Source: Desulfobulbaceae bacterium
GTDB lineage: Bacteria; Desulfobacterota; Desulfobulbia; Desulfobulbales; Desulfocapsaceae
Length of the DNA stretch: 64,000 nt
Assembly: GCA_011390165.1 (NCBI GenBank)
Contig: JAABSV010000018.1
Coordinates: forward strand, 1-64,000
Direction: 5' to 3'
Both the position numbers and the translations under genes were made by a program. Positions 52,934-62,009 of the stretch are shown here, piece by piece. Position 1 is the first letter of the stretch, and each line of letters begins with the position of its first letter. The notes beneath the pieces are model-generated. The model had not been told where the DNA came from. It worked only from the letters and a program-made list of their open reading frames with translations, and made no database searches.

Positions 52934-54097
52934 ATGTCAACCGTACTACTGAAGAATATTGGCACCCTGGTCAGTGGCGACATCACCGAGCCGCTGCTCG
53001 CCGCCGATGCCATTTTAATAGATGAAGGCCGGATTGTCCGGGTTGGCAGGCTGGCCGAGTTCGGTGCGCCGGTTTGCGACATGGTGATCGACTGCAACGG
53101 TACCACCGTCACCCCGGGATTGATTGATTCCCACTGCCACACCATTTTCGGTGACTACACCTCCCGACAGAATCAGGTCGGCTTTCTCGAGAGCGAACTG
53201 CACGGCGGGGTGACCACGATGATTTCCGCCGGCGAAGTGCATCTGCCCGGCCGGCCTAAGGATCCCGCCGGCACCAAGGCCCTGGCGATTCTTGCCGCCA
53301 AGTCCTTCAACAACTTTCGCCCGGGCGGGGCGAAGGTGCTCGGCGGGGCGGTGATCCTGGAAAAAGGGCTCACCCGCGACGATTTTGCCGAGATGGCCCG
53401 GGAAGGGGTGCGGACAGTGGGGGAGATCGGTCTCGGTTCGGTAAAGGACCCCCAGGATGCGGCGCCGATGGTGGGCTGGGCCAAGGAGTTCGGCATGACG
53501 GTGATGATGCACACCGGCGGTACCTCGATTCCCGGCAGCTCCACGGTGACGGCCGAGATGGTGCAGGCCACCGGCCCGGATATCGCCTCCCATGTCAATG
53601 GCGGCCCCACCGCGGTCAGCCTCGAGGAGGTCGAAAAACTCATTGAACAGAGCGACATCGCCCTGGAACTTGTCCACTGCGGCAACCCGCGGATGACCAG
53701 CGAGGCGGCCCGCCTCAGTTTTGAGAAGGGGGCTCTCGAGCGGTTGATCATCGGTAACGATGCCCCCTCCGGCACCGGCGTGGTTCCTTTGGGAATCCTG
53801 CGGGTGATCTGCCACCTGGCCAGCCTCACCCCGATATCGGCGGCCCAGGCCATTGCCATGGCCACCGGCAACACCGCCCGGGTGCACAAGCTGGCAACAG
53901 GTCGGGTTGCCCCCGGCCTCTGGGCCGACCTGGTGGTCATGGATGCACCGCTCGGTTCGGTGGGCGGTGATGCCCTGGCCGCCATCACCGCCGGTGATCT
54001 GCCCGGGGTGTCGCTGGTGCTGGTTGAAGGCAGGGTGGTGGTCAACAAGAGCCGCAACACCCCACCGGCAACCAGGATGGCGGTGGTCGGCAAATAA
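52934..54097 (+). CDS. ena: enamidase (6-oxo-tetrahydronicotinate hydrolase)
   Basis: A 387-residue metal amidohydrolase. The first metal motif is LIDSHCH (H67, H69), a probable bridging residue lies in the ILEKGL/GEIGLGSVKDP region (about 140-180), further ligands are in MMHTGG (about 195) and LVHCGNPRM (about 247), and the late Asp is in IIGNDAPSGTG (about 275). Length and motif order fit the E. barkeri enamidase, which opens the ring of 1,4,5,6-tetrahydro-6-oxonicotinate to 2-formylglutarate and ammonia. The start at 52934 has AAGGAGAG upstream; 26 earlier codons overlap the previous gene. Dihydropyrimidinase-type enzymes are the alternative. Confidence 0.9.
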   Translation: MSTVLLKNIGTLVSGDITEPLLAADAILIDEGRIVRVGRLAEFGAPVCDMVIDCNGTTVTPGLIDSHCHTIFGDYTSRQNQVGFLESELHGGVTTMISAGEVHLPGRPKDPAGTKALAILAAKSFNNFRPGGAKVLGGAVILEKGLTRDDFAEMAREGVRTVGEIGLGSVKDPQDAAPMVGWAKEFGMTVMMHTGGTSIPGSSTVTAEMVQATGPDIASHVNGGPTAVSLEEVEKLIEQSDIALELVHCGNPRMTSEAARLSFEKGALERLIIGNDAPSGTGVVPLGILRVICHLASLTPISAAQAIAMATGNTARVHKLATGRVAPGLWADLVVMDAPLGSVGGDALAAITAGDLPGVSLVLVEGRVVVNKSRNTPPATRMAVVGK

Positions 54098-54156
54098 AAG
54101 AGGTGCTGGTAAACGGCTGCATCCGACAGATGGCTCGGCAGATGGAGGGGAAAACA

Positions 54157-55683
54157 ATGCGAGTAGATCTGGAAAAATGTATCGGCTGCGCCTTCTGCCT
54201 GCGGGACTGCCCGGTGGCGGCGGTGCGGATCAGCGGCAAGAAGGCCTCTATCGACCCGCTTCGCTGCACCAGCTGTAAGGCCTGTCTGCGCTCCTGTGAG
54301 GCAGGCGCGATCCTCTTTGAGCCGGATATGCCGGCGGCAGCGATGGTCTGTGAGGCCTGCCCGATCCGCTGCTGGATTCAGCCCGGCATGGTCGGTGCCT
54401 GCCATCGCTATGCCCAGCATGACGGCCGGCTGGTGCGGACCACCCCCCTGCACCGCTACGCCGAGGTGGCCGAGATTGTCGGTTCCGAGCCACGGCCGGA
54501 GATTCGCCGGCCACTGCTCACCGCCATCGGTGCCGGCACCACCTACCCCTGCTGCAAACCGGCCCCACACATTGTTAGCGACCAGTGTGGCGACCTGGAT
54601 GTGGTCACCGTGGTCACCGAAGTGCCCCTCAGCTACAGTTCGGTGCTGGTCAAGGTGGACACCGATCTGCCCATCGGCAGGGAAGGGGCGGCGGTACTGG
54701 TCGGCAAGCAGGTGGTCGGCATGGTGGAGACCGAGCAGTACGGCTCGAAGATGCTCCATATCGGCGGCGTGAACCGACTCACCGGCAGGGACGGCTTCAC
54801 CGTGGCGAGGACCATTACCGATATCGCCAACCGCCGGCCGGTGAAGCTGCGCATTGAAAACGGCAGCCGACTGACCGTTCAGGTCGGTCGGCCACCGCTC
54901 ATCGATGGCCGTCAGGTGGCGAAGATGCGGGTCGGCTGCGGCAGTGCCACCCTGGGGATCTTCGCCCCCCTGCTCAAGGAGGCGGCGGACGAGGTGGTAG
55001 TCCTTGATGCCCATGTCACCGGCCTTCTCAGCCGGCATGTCGCCGGCAACTACGTCGGAGTCCGGCCTACCGGGGTGGAACTGGTCTTTCGGGAGAGTAC
55101 CCCGGGCCGCTATTTCGGCGTCCATGGCGACGGCTGGGGGGGAACCTCGATTACCGAACCGGCGGCGGCGGTGGCCGCTGTCGACATGGCGGTGGCCTGG
55201 CCGGGCATGACCATACTGATCACCGAGACAACCGGCCAGAACGGCGCGATGTACTCTCTGGCCGCCGATGGCAGCCTCGTTTCCCGTCCCCTGTCCGAGA
55301 AGGCGGCCTCTGCTCTGGCGGCGATCGCCGCCTCCTGCGAGCCTTCGCTGGTGTCGGCGGTGTACACCGCCGGCACCGGCGGCAGTGCCAGGGCCGGGGT
55401 GACCAGGTACCCGATCAAGCTGACCGAGGCGGTGCACGCCGGCAAGGCCTGCCTCACCGTCGGTGGTTCACCAACCTTTGTTCTCCCCGGCGGCGGCATC
55501 TCCTTCATGGTCGATGTCGGCCGGGTCAAGCCCGGTTCCTTCAGCTGGACCCCGACCCCGGCCACCATCTGCCCGGTGGAGTACACCATGGAAAAAGGGG
55601 ACTACGAGGCGATGGGTGGCCATGTTGCGGCGATGAAGCCCTTTTCTCTGCCCGGGGGTGACCCCGATGGCGGTACTGACTAG
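54157..55683 (+). CDS. hnr: 6-hydroxynicotinate reductase
   Basis: A 508-residue iron-sulfur protein. An N-terminal bacterial ferredoxin domain holds two clusters (C8, C11, C14, C18 in CIGCAFCLRDCP, then CTSCKACLRSCE), followed by a third Cys group (CEACPIRC and GACHRY). The large C-terminal part (about 130-508) has Gly-rich runs such as PTFVLPGGGISFMVDVGRV and no nucleotide motif that I recognise. Its place between enamidase and the maturation genes fits the ferredoxin-dependent enzyme that reduces 6-hydroxynicotinate to the tetrahydro-oxo compound. The start at 54157 has GGAGGGG six bases upstream; an earlier GTG at 54103 is less likely. Confidence 0.87.
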   Translation: MRVDLEKCIGCAFCLRDCPVAAVRISGKKASIDPLRCTSCKACLRSCEAGAILFEPDMPAAAMVCEACPIRCWIQPGMVGACHRYAQHDGRLVRTTPLHRYAEVAEIVGSEPRPEIRRPLLTAIGAGTTYPCCKPAPHIVSDQCGDLDVVTVVTEVPLSYSSVLVKVDTDLPIGREGAAVLVGKQVVGMVETEQYGSKMLHIGGVNRLTGRDGFTVARTITDIANRRPVKLRIENGSRLTVQVGRPPLIDGRQVAKMRVGCGSATLGIFAPLLKEAADEVVVLDAHVTGLLSRHVAGNYVGVRPTGVELVFRESTPGRYFGVHGDGWGGTSITEPAAAVAAVDMAVAWPGMTILITETTGQNGAMYSLAADGSLVSRPLSEKAASALAAIAASCEPSLVSAVYTAGTGGSARAGVTRYPIKLTEAVHAGKACLTVGGSPTFVLPGGGISFMVDVGRVKPGSFSWTPTPATICPVEYTMEKGDYEAMGGHVAAMKPFSLPGGDPDGGTD

Positions 55684-55686
55684 TCG

Positions 55687-56595
55687 ATGGATGACCGGCG
55701 GGTGGTGAGGTTGGCCGGCGGCAGGGCGGTTCTGGTGGAAAACGGGCCGATGCGGCTGGTCATCCAGGCCTATTCCGGCAACCAGGCCCGGGTCGAACTG
55801 GCCGAGGCGGTGGCCGGCTTCGCCTTCACCTGTCTGGCCCGGGTGGCGGCTGCCCAGCCCATGCTCCGTCGCCCCCATGGCGAGATTGCCACCGTCCTCA
55901 ACGACCGGCTGGCGGCGATGATGCTGGCCAGTGTCCGGCGGGTGGGGGCAGCCGACCTCACCCCGATGGCGGCGGTCGCCGGGACCATCGCCGATTTCGT
56001 TGCCGACCGGCTGTTTCTGCCGGGGGTGACCAGGGTCATCGTCGACAACGGTGGTGATATCGCCATCCGGCTCCGCGAACATGAGGTGGTTCGGGTGGGC
56101 ATCCGACCCGAGGTCGGCAGTCCGGGCGTCAGCCACACTCTGCGGCTTGACGGCCGCCATTCGACCTGGGGGGTCAATACCAGCGGCCTGGGCGGCCGCA
56201 GCCTGACCCGGGGCATTGCCTCGGCGGTGACCGCCGTTGCCGCCAATTCCTCGCTGGCCGATGCCGCCGCCACCGCCCTTGCCAACGCCTGTTTTGCCCC
56301 GGATCCGGCGATCTGCCAGGTGCCGGCAGCCACCATCGATCCAGCTTCCGATCTTGGCGACCTGCCGGTTACCATCCGTGCCGCCGGTCTCTTACCGGCC
56401 ACCATCGACCAGGCCCTGGCCAATGGCCTGCAGCTGGCGGCAAGACTGCAGGAGCAGGGCACGATCCGGGGAGCAGTGCTGGCTGTTGCCGGAAAAATCG
56501 CCCTGACCCCTGGTTTTTCGGAAGCGGTGGGCGAGATCAGCCGGTACGATGGGCAGAACCGCTGGCTGGGTGGAGGAGGAGATGGTGACATTTGA
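55687..56595 (+). CDS. UPF0280 family protein (ApbE-like fold)
   Basis: A 302-residue protein of the UPF0280 family, assigned to the ApbE superfamily. Recognisable stretches are RVIVDNGGDIAIRL (about 117) and STWGVNTSGLGGRSLTRGIASAVTAVA (in part, about 158), the latter like the flavin/metal region of ApbE-type proteins. ApbE attaches FMN to proteins or handles flavin; the role of UPF0280 is unknown to me. It overlaps yqeB by 14 bases and follows the reductase by 3, so it is firmly part of the operon. A task in flavin or cofactor delivery to the reductase is a reasonable guess. Confidence 0.85.
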   Translation: MDDRRVVRLAGGRAVLVENGPMRLVIQAYSGNQARVELAEAVAGFAFTCLARVAAAQPMLRRPHGEIATVLNDRLAAMMLASVRRVGAADLTPMAAVAGTIADFVADRLFLPGVTRVIVDNGGDIAIRLREHEVVRVGIRPEVGSPGVSHTLRLDGRHSTWGVNTSGLGGRSLTRGIASAVTAVAANSSLADAAATALANACFAPDPAICQVPAATIDPASDLGDLPVTIRAAGLLPATIDQALANGLQLAARLQEQGTIRGAVLAVAGKIALTPGFSEAVGEISRYDGQNRWLGGGGDGDI

Positions 56596-57457
56596 CTGCC
56601 AGCGGCTACTGGTTGCCATCAAGGGGGGTGGCGAGATGGCCAGCGGTATTGCCCTGCGGCTGTACCGTGCCGGCTTTCGCCGACTGCTCCTCCTTGAGCG
56701 GGATGAGCCCTTGGCCGTTCGCCGGACTGTCTGCTTCTGCGAGGCGGTTCATGACGGTACGGCGTTGGTCGAGGGGGTCGAGGCGGTGCGGCTGGAGGGG
56801 CTGGAACAGCTGGCGGCTGTCTGGGCTGCCGGCAAGGTTGCGGTGCTGGTCGACCCCACCTGGCAAAGCCTGGCCCAGGTCCGTCCGCACGTACTGGTCG
56901 ATGCCCTGCTCGCCAAGAAAAACCTCGGCACCACTCTGACCGAGGCCCCTTTGGTGATCGGCATCGGGCCGGGCTTTACCGCACCGGTGGATGTGCACCG
57001 GGTGGTAGAAAGCAACCGCGGGCATGATCTCGGTCGGGTGCTTGCCAACGGCCGGGCCCAGGCCAACACCGGCATCCCTGGCGAAACAGGCGGGTACACA
57101 ATTGAAAGGCTGCTGCGTGCCCCGGCGAGCGGGCTCTTCACCGGCCATCGCCAAATCGGGGAATTAGTCACTGCCGGACTCCTGGTTGGAGACGTTGGCG
57201 GAACTCCGGTTCTTGCCGCGATTTCCGGCACCCTTCGTGGGCTGATTCGGAGCGGCACCCGGGTGCGGGCAGGGGTGAAAATCGGCGATATCGATCCTCG
57301 CGGGGTAGTTGCCCACTGTTGGACGGTATCGGATAAGTCGCGGGCGATCGGCGGCGCGGTCCTTGAAGCCATTCTCGAGGCGATGGTAATCCACTCCGCC
57401 CCGGCTCGCCTGGCTGCTGACCTGGGCGGTAACGATACCGGTGATGTCGCTCAGTGA
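56582..57457 (+). CDS. yqeB: selenium-dependent molybdenum hydroxylase system protein YqeB
   Basis: A 291-residue protein of the YqeB/EF2563 family. It starts LLVAIKGGGEMASGIALRLYRAGF, a Rossmann-like nucleotide loop (about residues 10-33), and has LLAKKNLGTTLTEAPLVIGIGPGF (about 105) and ESNRGHDLGRVLANGRAQANTGIPG (about 142). The family occurs only with molybdenum hydroxylases that carry a labile selenium, together with yqeC. The ATG at 56582 follows GGAGGAGGA closely. Its biochemical step is not established. It is the best marker in the window for selenium use by the nicotinate dehydrogenase. Confidence 0.9.
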   Translation: MVTFDCQRLLVAIKGGGEMASGIALRLYRAGFRRLLLLERDEPLAVRRTVCFCEAVHDGTALVEGVEAVRLEGLEQLAAVWAAGKVAVLVDPTWQSLAQVRPHVLVDALLAKKNLGTTLTEAPLVIGIGPGFTAPVDVHRVVESNRGHDLGRVLANGRAQANTGIPGETGGYTIERLLRAPASGLFTGHRQIGELVTAGLLVGDVGGTPVLAAISGTLRGLIRSGTRVRAGVKIGDIDPRGVVAHCWTVSDKSRAIGGAVLEAILEAMVIHSAPARLAADLGGNDTGDVAQ

Positions 57458-58232
57458 AGCGCTTGCCCTTGGCGGCAGCGGGGTGATCAGTCTGGTTGGT
57501 GCCGGCGGCAAGACCACTCTGCTCTACAGTCTGGCCGCTGAACTGGCGGCAGCCGGCCAGCGGGTGCTGACCACCACCACCACGAAAATCTATCCGCCGG
57601 CAGCACACCAGTCACCGCATCTGGTGCTGAGCGATGATCTGGATTTTCTCTGTGCCACCCTGCCGGCGGCTTTGGCCAAATATCGTCATCTAACCGTTGC
57701 CGCCGGCCGTGAGGCGAAGAGTGGCAAGCTGTACGGGCTTCCTGCCAAAACGGTCGACCGGTTGTTCGCGGGCCGGCTGGCCGACACTATCATCGTCGAG
57801 GCCGACGGTGCCGCCGGCCGGCCGTTGAAGGCCTTTGCCCCCCATGAGCCGGTGGTGCCGGTTAGTACCGGCAGGCTGGTTTATCTCCTGGGCCTTACCG
57901 CATTGGGAAGGCCGCTCTCTGAAGAGTGGGTGTTTCGCGCCGGGCAGTACAGCCGTTGCACCGGTCTGGCGGCGATGGCGGCAGTGAGCGAAGAGTCGGT
58001 GGTGGCCATGCTTGACCATGATCTGGCCGGCATTGTCCTGGCCGGTGGTGCTCTGCGGATACTCCTCTGTACCCAGGCGGAGAGCGAACAGGCCATCGCT
58101 GCCGGCCATCGCCTGGCCGAACTGCTTGCCGGCCGGCAGCCACCCCGCTGTTTTGACCGGGTGGTTGTCGCGACCCTTGCCGGATCTTCGCTGATCCGCC
58201 ACATTGGTAACCTGAAGGAGAGGGTGGTTTAA
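57444..58232 (+). CDS. yqeC: selenium cofactor biosynthesis protein YqeC
   Basis: A 262-residue P-loop protein of the YqeC family. The Walker A loop is VGAGGKTTLLY (about residues 18-28), with TTTTTKIYPP (about 44) and IIVEADGAAGRPLKAFAPHEPVVP (about 114) as family signatures. The start is taken at ATG 57444, 14 bases inside yqeB; GTG 57441 is possible. The family is tied to selenium-dependent molybdenum hydroxylases and probably acts on the molybdenum/selenium cofactor with ATP or GTP. It overlaps xdhC by one base. Confidence 0.9.
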   Translation: MSLSEALALGGSGVISLVGAGGKTTLLYSLAAELAAAGQRVLTTTTTKIYPPAAHQSPHLVLSDDLDFLCATLPAALAKYRHLTVAAGREAKSGKLYGLPAKTVDRLFAGRLADTIIVEADGAAGRPLKAFAPHEPVVPVSTGRLVYLLGLTALGRPLSEEWVFRAGQYSRCTGLAAMAAVSEESVVAMLDHDLAGIVLAGGALRILLCTQAESEQAIAAGHRLAELLAGRQPPRCFDRVVVATLAGSSLIRHIGNLKERVV

Positions 58233-59323
58233 TGAATGGCCAACTGTACGCAAGCCTGCACCAGCTTCTTGAACAGGGGAAGGATGTCGTTCTGGTCCGG
58301 GTGGTCCGCCACAGCGGTTCCGCCCCCCGGGGCACCGGTAGCGGCTGCCTGCTTACTGCTGCTGGTAAGATGTACGGCAGTATTGGTGGCGGCATACTCG
58401 AGTACCGGGCGATGGAGCGGGCGCAGGCCCTGCTGACCAGTGGCGAGACCGCCCTTGCCACCGTTGAACTGAGCGCCGTCGAGGTGGCTGCCGAGGGGAT
58501 GATCTGTGGTGGCCGGGTCGATCTTTTTTTTGAACCGATTCTGGCCGCTGACCTTGCCGCCAGAGACTGCTTTGCGGCAATCCATGCGCTCATTGCCGGT
58601 GGTGGCAGCGGTATCCTGCGGACCCGACTGGCCGATGGCGTGCCGGCGGTGGTGGTGGAGCGGCTGCTGCTCAGCGATGCCGGCGAGGTGCTGGCCGGAG
58701 TTGCCTCGCTGGGGTCGGCGGTCGGTGTCAGACCGGCAACCACTCCCCGGCTGGAAGAGGTCGATGGCGGCGCCCCATTTTTTCTCGAGCCGGTCGCGCC
58801 AGAGCCGGAGATTGTTCTTTTTGGCGGAGGCCATGTCGGCGAGGCGGTCGGCCGGCTCGCCGTGCTGACCGGCTTTCGCCTGCAGGTGATCGATGATCGC
58901 CCTGAATTTGCCAGCCGGCAGCGGTTTCCGGAAGCGGAGCAGGTTGTGGCCCTGCCCTTTGCCGAGGCCCTGAAGGTGGTACGATCAGGCCGAGCCAGTT
59001 ACGTGGTGATCATGACCCGGGGCCATCTCAGCGACCTGGAGGTTCTGGAGATGGTACTCCGCTCACCACAGGCGCCTGCCTATATCGGCATGATCGGCAG
59101 CCGCCGCAAACGAGATACGCTCTTCGCCGCCCTGCGTCGGCAGGGGGTGACAGAGGCGGCTCTGGCGGCAGTCCACTGCCCCATTGGCCTGGACATCGGT
59201 GCCCAGACCCCGGCAGAGCTTGCGGTGAGTATTCTGGCCGAGATCATCGCCCACCGCAAGGGGCGGGGTGGTGGTGCCGAGGTGGCGGAAAATCCGGGGC
59301 GGAGCGGGAGGGGAGGGCGGTGA
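58232..59323 (+). CDS. xdhC: XdhC/CoxI family molybdenum hydroxylase maturation protein
   Basis: A 363-residue two-domain maturation factor. The N-terminal XdhC/CoxI domain (about 12-110) has RHSGSAPRGTGSGCLL and GSIGGGILEYRA with MICGGRVDLFFEP. The C-terminal Rossmann domain (about 190-340) has VLFGGGHVGEAVGRLA, DDRPEFA, MTRGHLSDLEVL and YIGMIGSRRKR. Such proteins bind molybdenum cofactor and help install the terminal sulfur (or possibly selenium) before insertion. The tail beyond residue 340 is Gly/Arg-rich. It overlaps yqeC and mocA. Confidence 0.92.
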   Translation: MNGQLYASLHQLLEQGKDVVLVRVVRHSGSAPRGTGSGCLLTAAGKMYGSIGGGILEYRAMERAQALLTSGETALATVELSAVEVAAEGMICGGRVDLFFEPILAADLAARDCFAAIHALIAGGGSGILRTRLADGVPAVVVERLLLSDAGEVLAGVASLGSAVGVRPATTPRLEEVDGGAPFFLEPVAPEPEIVLFGGGHVGEAVGRLAVLTGFRLQVIDDRPEFASRQRFPEAEQVVALPFAEALKVVRSGRASYVVIMTRGHLSDLEVLEMVLRSPQAPAYIGMIGSRRKRDTLFAALRRQGVTEAALAAVHCPIGLDIGAQTPAELAVSILAEIIAHRKGRGGGAEVAENPGRSGRGGR

Positions 59324-59937
59324 GCATCAGCGGGGTGATCCTCGCTGCGGGTACCTCCCGGCGGATGGGGAGGAGCAAGGCCCTTCTCCCCTGGCGGGGC
59401 CTTCCCCTTCTCGGCTGGGTAATCGCCAATGCCCGTCGGTCGCGGCTCGACGATCTGGTGGTGGTTCTTGGCCATCAGGCGGATATGGTCCGTCGACAGG
59501 TCGATTTTCAGGGTGCGACGGTGGTTACCAATCGCGAGTATCGGCGCGGGCAGAGCAGTTCCCTGCAGGCCGGCCTGCAGGCAGTGCCGGCCGGGTGCAC
59601 CGCGGTGCTCTTTCTGCTGGCCGACCAGCCCCTGGTCGATGCAGCGATCATTGACCCCCTGCTCGATGCCTTCCACCGCCAGCCGGCCTCCCTGATTCTC
59701 CCGGTTCATCAGGGCAGACGGGGAAACCCGGTTCTCGTTGCCCGTGCGCTCTTTCCACAGGTGCATTCGCTCAGCGGGGACACCGGGCTGCGGCCGCTCT
59801 TTCCCGCCTTGCAGGGGCAACTCCGGGAAGTGGCTGTGCCCGGACCGGCGATCCATCTCGACCTGGATACCCTGGAAGAGTATCGACAGCTTGCCGCCGT
59901 CTGGTCCGCCGCTGACCCGCCCCTGCAGGGAAATTGA
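59320..59937 (+). CDS. mocA: molybdenum cofactor cytidylyltransferase (MocA-like)
   Basis: A 205-residue nucleotidyltransferase. The NTP motif is GVILAAGTSRRMGRSKALL (about residues 5-23), with GQSSSLQAGL (about 76), LLADQPLVD (about 98) and RGNPVLVAR (about 130). MocA makes the cytosine dinucleotide form of the molybdenum cofactor, the form used by many hydroxylases of the xanthine oxidase family, including E. barkeri nicotinate dehydrogenase. Start GTG at 59320 behind GGGAGGGGAGGG, overlapping the xdhC stop. Last gene of the plus-strand operon. Confidence 0.9.
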   Translation: MSISGVILAAGTSRRMGRSKALLPWRGLPLLGWVIANARRSRLDDLVVVLGHQADMVRRQVDFQGATVVTNREYRRGQSSSLQAGLQAVPAGCTAVLFLLADQPLVDAAIIDPLLDAFHRQPASLILPVHQGRRGNPVLVARALFPQVHSLSGDTGLRPLFPALQGQLREVAVPGPAIHLDLDTLEEYRQLAAVWSAADPPLQGN

Positions 59938-60135
59938 GGTATCCTTTCGGGCAAACGCCCACCATTTTCGACATTCCCCGGTAGTACCCCCCCTTGCCGT
60001 TCCCAAAAAGTCGTGGCCGGAAGGTGGACTTATGCGCTGCGGGTCCGTTTTTTTAGGGTACTGGCCGGTTTTGTGCGGCGGCAGCTGCCTTCAACGCTGT
60101 CGAGGCGCCGGTGGATCCTTGGGAAGTGTCGCGGT
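59938..60135. other. convergent intergenic region mocA/dctM
   Basis: This 198-base region should contain the ends of both the hgd-mocA and TRAP operons. A T-run at 60045-60051 follows a short GGAC/GTCC stem (plus strand), a weak terminator candidate. No gene is supported. Confidence 0.35.
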
Positions 60136-61443
60136 TCAGCCGGTCATCTTCGAGGGCAGGTAGGTGGCGATGGCCGGGAAGATGATCAGCAGTCCGGTCA
60201 CTACAAAAACCGCCAGGAGGAAGGGGACAACGCCGCGGAAGATCGTTTCCACCTTGACGTTTTTTGCCACCCCGGCGATGGTGAAGATGTTCAGACCAAG
60301 GGGAGGGGTGATCAGCCCGGCCTGCATCATCAGCACCGCCACCACCCCGAACCAGATCGGGTCATAGTGGAGGGCGGACATCACCGGGAAGACCACCGGC
60401 AGGGTCAGTACCATCATGGAGATGGCATCAAGGAAGCAGCCAAGAAAAAGGTAGACGACGATGATCGCCAGGAGAATGACTAAGGCGGGGACATCCAGGC
60501 TGGTCACCCAATTCGCCGCCTGCATCGGGATGGTGGAGAGGGCGAGAAAATAGGTGAAGATGCTGGCCCCGGCAACCAGGAAGAGGACCATTACCGAGGT
60601 GCGCAGGGCCTCTTGCAGCGCCCCGACCAGTTTCTGCCAGGAAAGTTTGCCCTTGATCAGCACCGACAAAAGGAGCAGGGTAGCCCCGACCGCCCCCGCT
60701 TCGGTGGGGGTGAAGAGGCCACCATAGATGCCCAACATCACCAGGAGAAAGAGCCCGAGAGGCTCCGCCACCCCGCGCAGCAGCAGCAGCCGCTCCCTCC
60801 AGGAGACCTCGCGAACCTGCTGGGGTGCCGCCTCCGGGTCCAATTTCACCCAGATCACCACCACCGCACAGAAGGCGATCGCCAGCATAAAACCGGGGAT
60901 GATGCCGGCGACCAGCAGTTTGCCGATACTCTGCTCGGTGAGCATGCCGTACACAACAAAACCGAGGCTGGGAGGAATCAGAAATCCCAGGGTACCACCG
61001 GCGGCAACTGCGCCGGTACTCAGTTTGTCGGAGTAACCGTAGCGTTTCATCTCCGGCAGGGCGATATTACCGAGGGTGGCGGTGGTCGCCACCGCCGAGC
61101 CGGAGACAGCGGCAAAAGCGGCGCAGGCGGAGATCGAGGCAACCGCCAGTCCGCCGGGCAGACGGCCTAACCACTTGTCGAGGCAGGTGTAAATGTCTCT
61201 GGTCATTCCGGAGGCACCGGCAAACGAACCCATGATGATGAACAACGGGATCACCATGTACGGGTAGGTGGCGGCCTCGTCGTAGACGGTTCTCGCCGAA
61301 ACCGGCAGCGCCGCGTCGATACTGGAGAGGAAGGCAATGCCGCTGAAGCCGACCATCATCAGGGAAAAGGCGATGGGCATGCCGAGGGCAAGGAGAATAA
61401 AGACAGCACAAATTCCCAGAACGCCAATGGTCATCGGCTCCAT
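60136..61443 (-). CDS. dctM: TRAP transporter large permease (DctM)
   Basis: A 435-residue membrane protein with about twelve hydrophobic segments. Typical DctM stretches are FIIMGSFAGASGMTRDIYTCLDKWLGRLPGGLAVASISACAAFAAVSGSAVATTATLG (in parts; about 68-125), LIPPSLGFVVYG and GLITPPLGLNIFTIAGVAKNV (about 380). It forms the substrate channel of a sodium-driven tripartite uptake system. Two bases separate it from dctQ. The transporter shares operator-like sites with the nicotinate genes, so nicotinate is the likely cargo (inference). Confidence 0.95.
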   Translation of the reverse strand: MEPMTIGVLGICAVFILLALGMPIAFSLMMVGFSGIAFLSSIDAALPVSARTVYDEAATYPYMVIPLFIIMGSFAGASGMTRDIYTCLDKWLGRLPGGLAVASISACAAFAAVSGSAVATTATLGNIALPEMKRYGYSDKLSTGAVAAGGTLGFLIPPSLGFVVYGMLTEQSIGKLLVAGIIPGFMLAIAFCAVVVIWVKLDPEAAPQQVREVSWRERLLLLRGVAEPLGLFLLVMLGIYGGLFTPTEAGAVGATLLLLSVLIKGKLSWQKLVGALQEALRTSVMVLFLVAGASIFTYFLALSTIPMQAANWVTSLDVPALVILLAIIVVYLFLGCFLDAISMMVLTLPVVFPVMSALHYDPIWFGVVAVLMMQAGLITPPLGLNIFTIAGVAKNVKVETIFRGVVPFLLAVFVVTGLLIIFPAIATYLPSKMTG

Positions 61444-61445
61444 GA

Positions 61446-61922
61446 TCAGCTCCGCAGTTCTTTCAGTTGGTCAATGATATCGAGGAGAATCTCCAGGGCA
61501 AAGGAGAGGCAGCCCACGGCCAGGGCCATCCGGAAGGGGTTTTCGGGAATACGCAGCATATCGGAGACGGTGGTCTCCTCAACGGCGATGATGTATCCCT
61601 GCCAGACCAGGACCAGCAGCATGGTGATACAGAGAGTGTTGAGCAGTATGGCGATGACCGTCTGCACCTTGGCCGGCATCAGGTCCACCAGAAAGGAGAC
61701 CCGTACATGGGCCCGACACTGGTGGGTATAGGAGAGGCCAAGGAGAATGAACAGGGCAAGCATGTAGGAGGACAGTTCCATGGTGCCGGGAACCGTGGTG
61801 GTGAAAAACTTGCGGAGAAAGACATCGGTGGTGGAGAGCAGCATCATAGGTAAGAGCAGGAACATCGCCGCAAAGGAGATTGTCCGGGTAAAGCCCTGCA
61901 CCACTGTTCTGAATTGTGCCAT
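61446..61922 (-). CDS. dctQ: TRAP transporter small permease (DctQ)
   Basis: A 158-residue membrane protein with four predicted helices. The DctQ signature appears as STTDVFLRKFFTTTVPGTMELSSYMLALFILLGLSYTHQCRAHVRVSFL (in parts; about 30-80). It forms the small membrane part of the TRAP complex with DctM. It lies between dctP and dctM, 87 bases from dctP. Confidence 0.92.
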   Translation of the reverse strand: MAQFRTVVQGFTRTISFAAMFLLLPMMLLSTTDVFLRKFFTTTVPGTMELSSYMLALFILLGLSYTHQCRAHVRVSFLVDLMPAKVQTVIAILLNTLCITMLLVLVWQGYIIAVEETTVSDMLRIPENPFRMALAVGCLSFALEILLDIIDQLKELRS

Positions 61923-62009
61923 AAGAAAACCTACTGGCGGTTCTGACGCCGTCGCATGATATTACGGGCGGGCGGCAGGCTCGAACTGAACCTGCCGCCC
62001 GGCAGGTCT

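Noticed and set aside
53173-55437. 754-codon open frame on the minus strand across enamidase and the reductase
   Set aside because: It is antisense to two well-recognised enzymes, has low-complexity composition typical of GC-rich mirror frames, and no motif.
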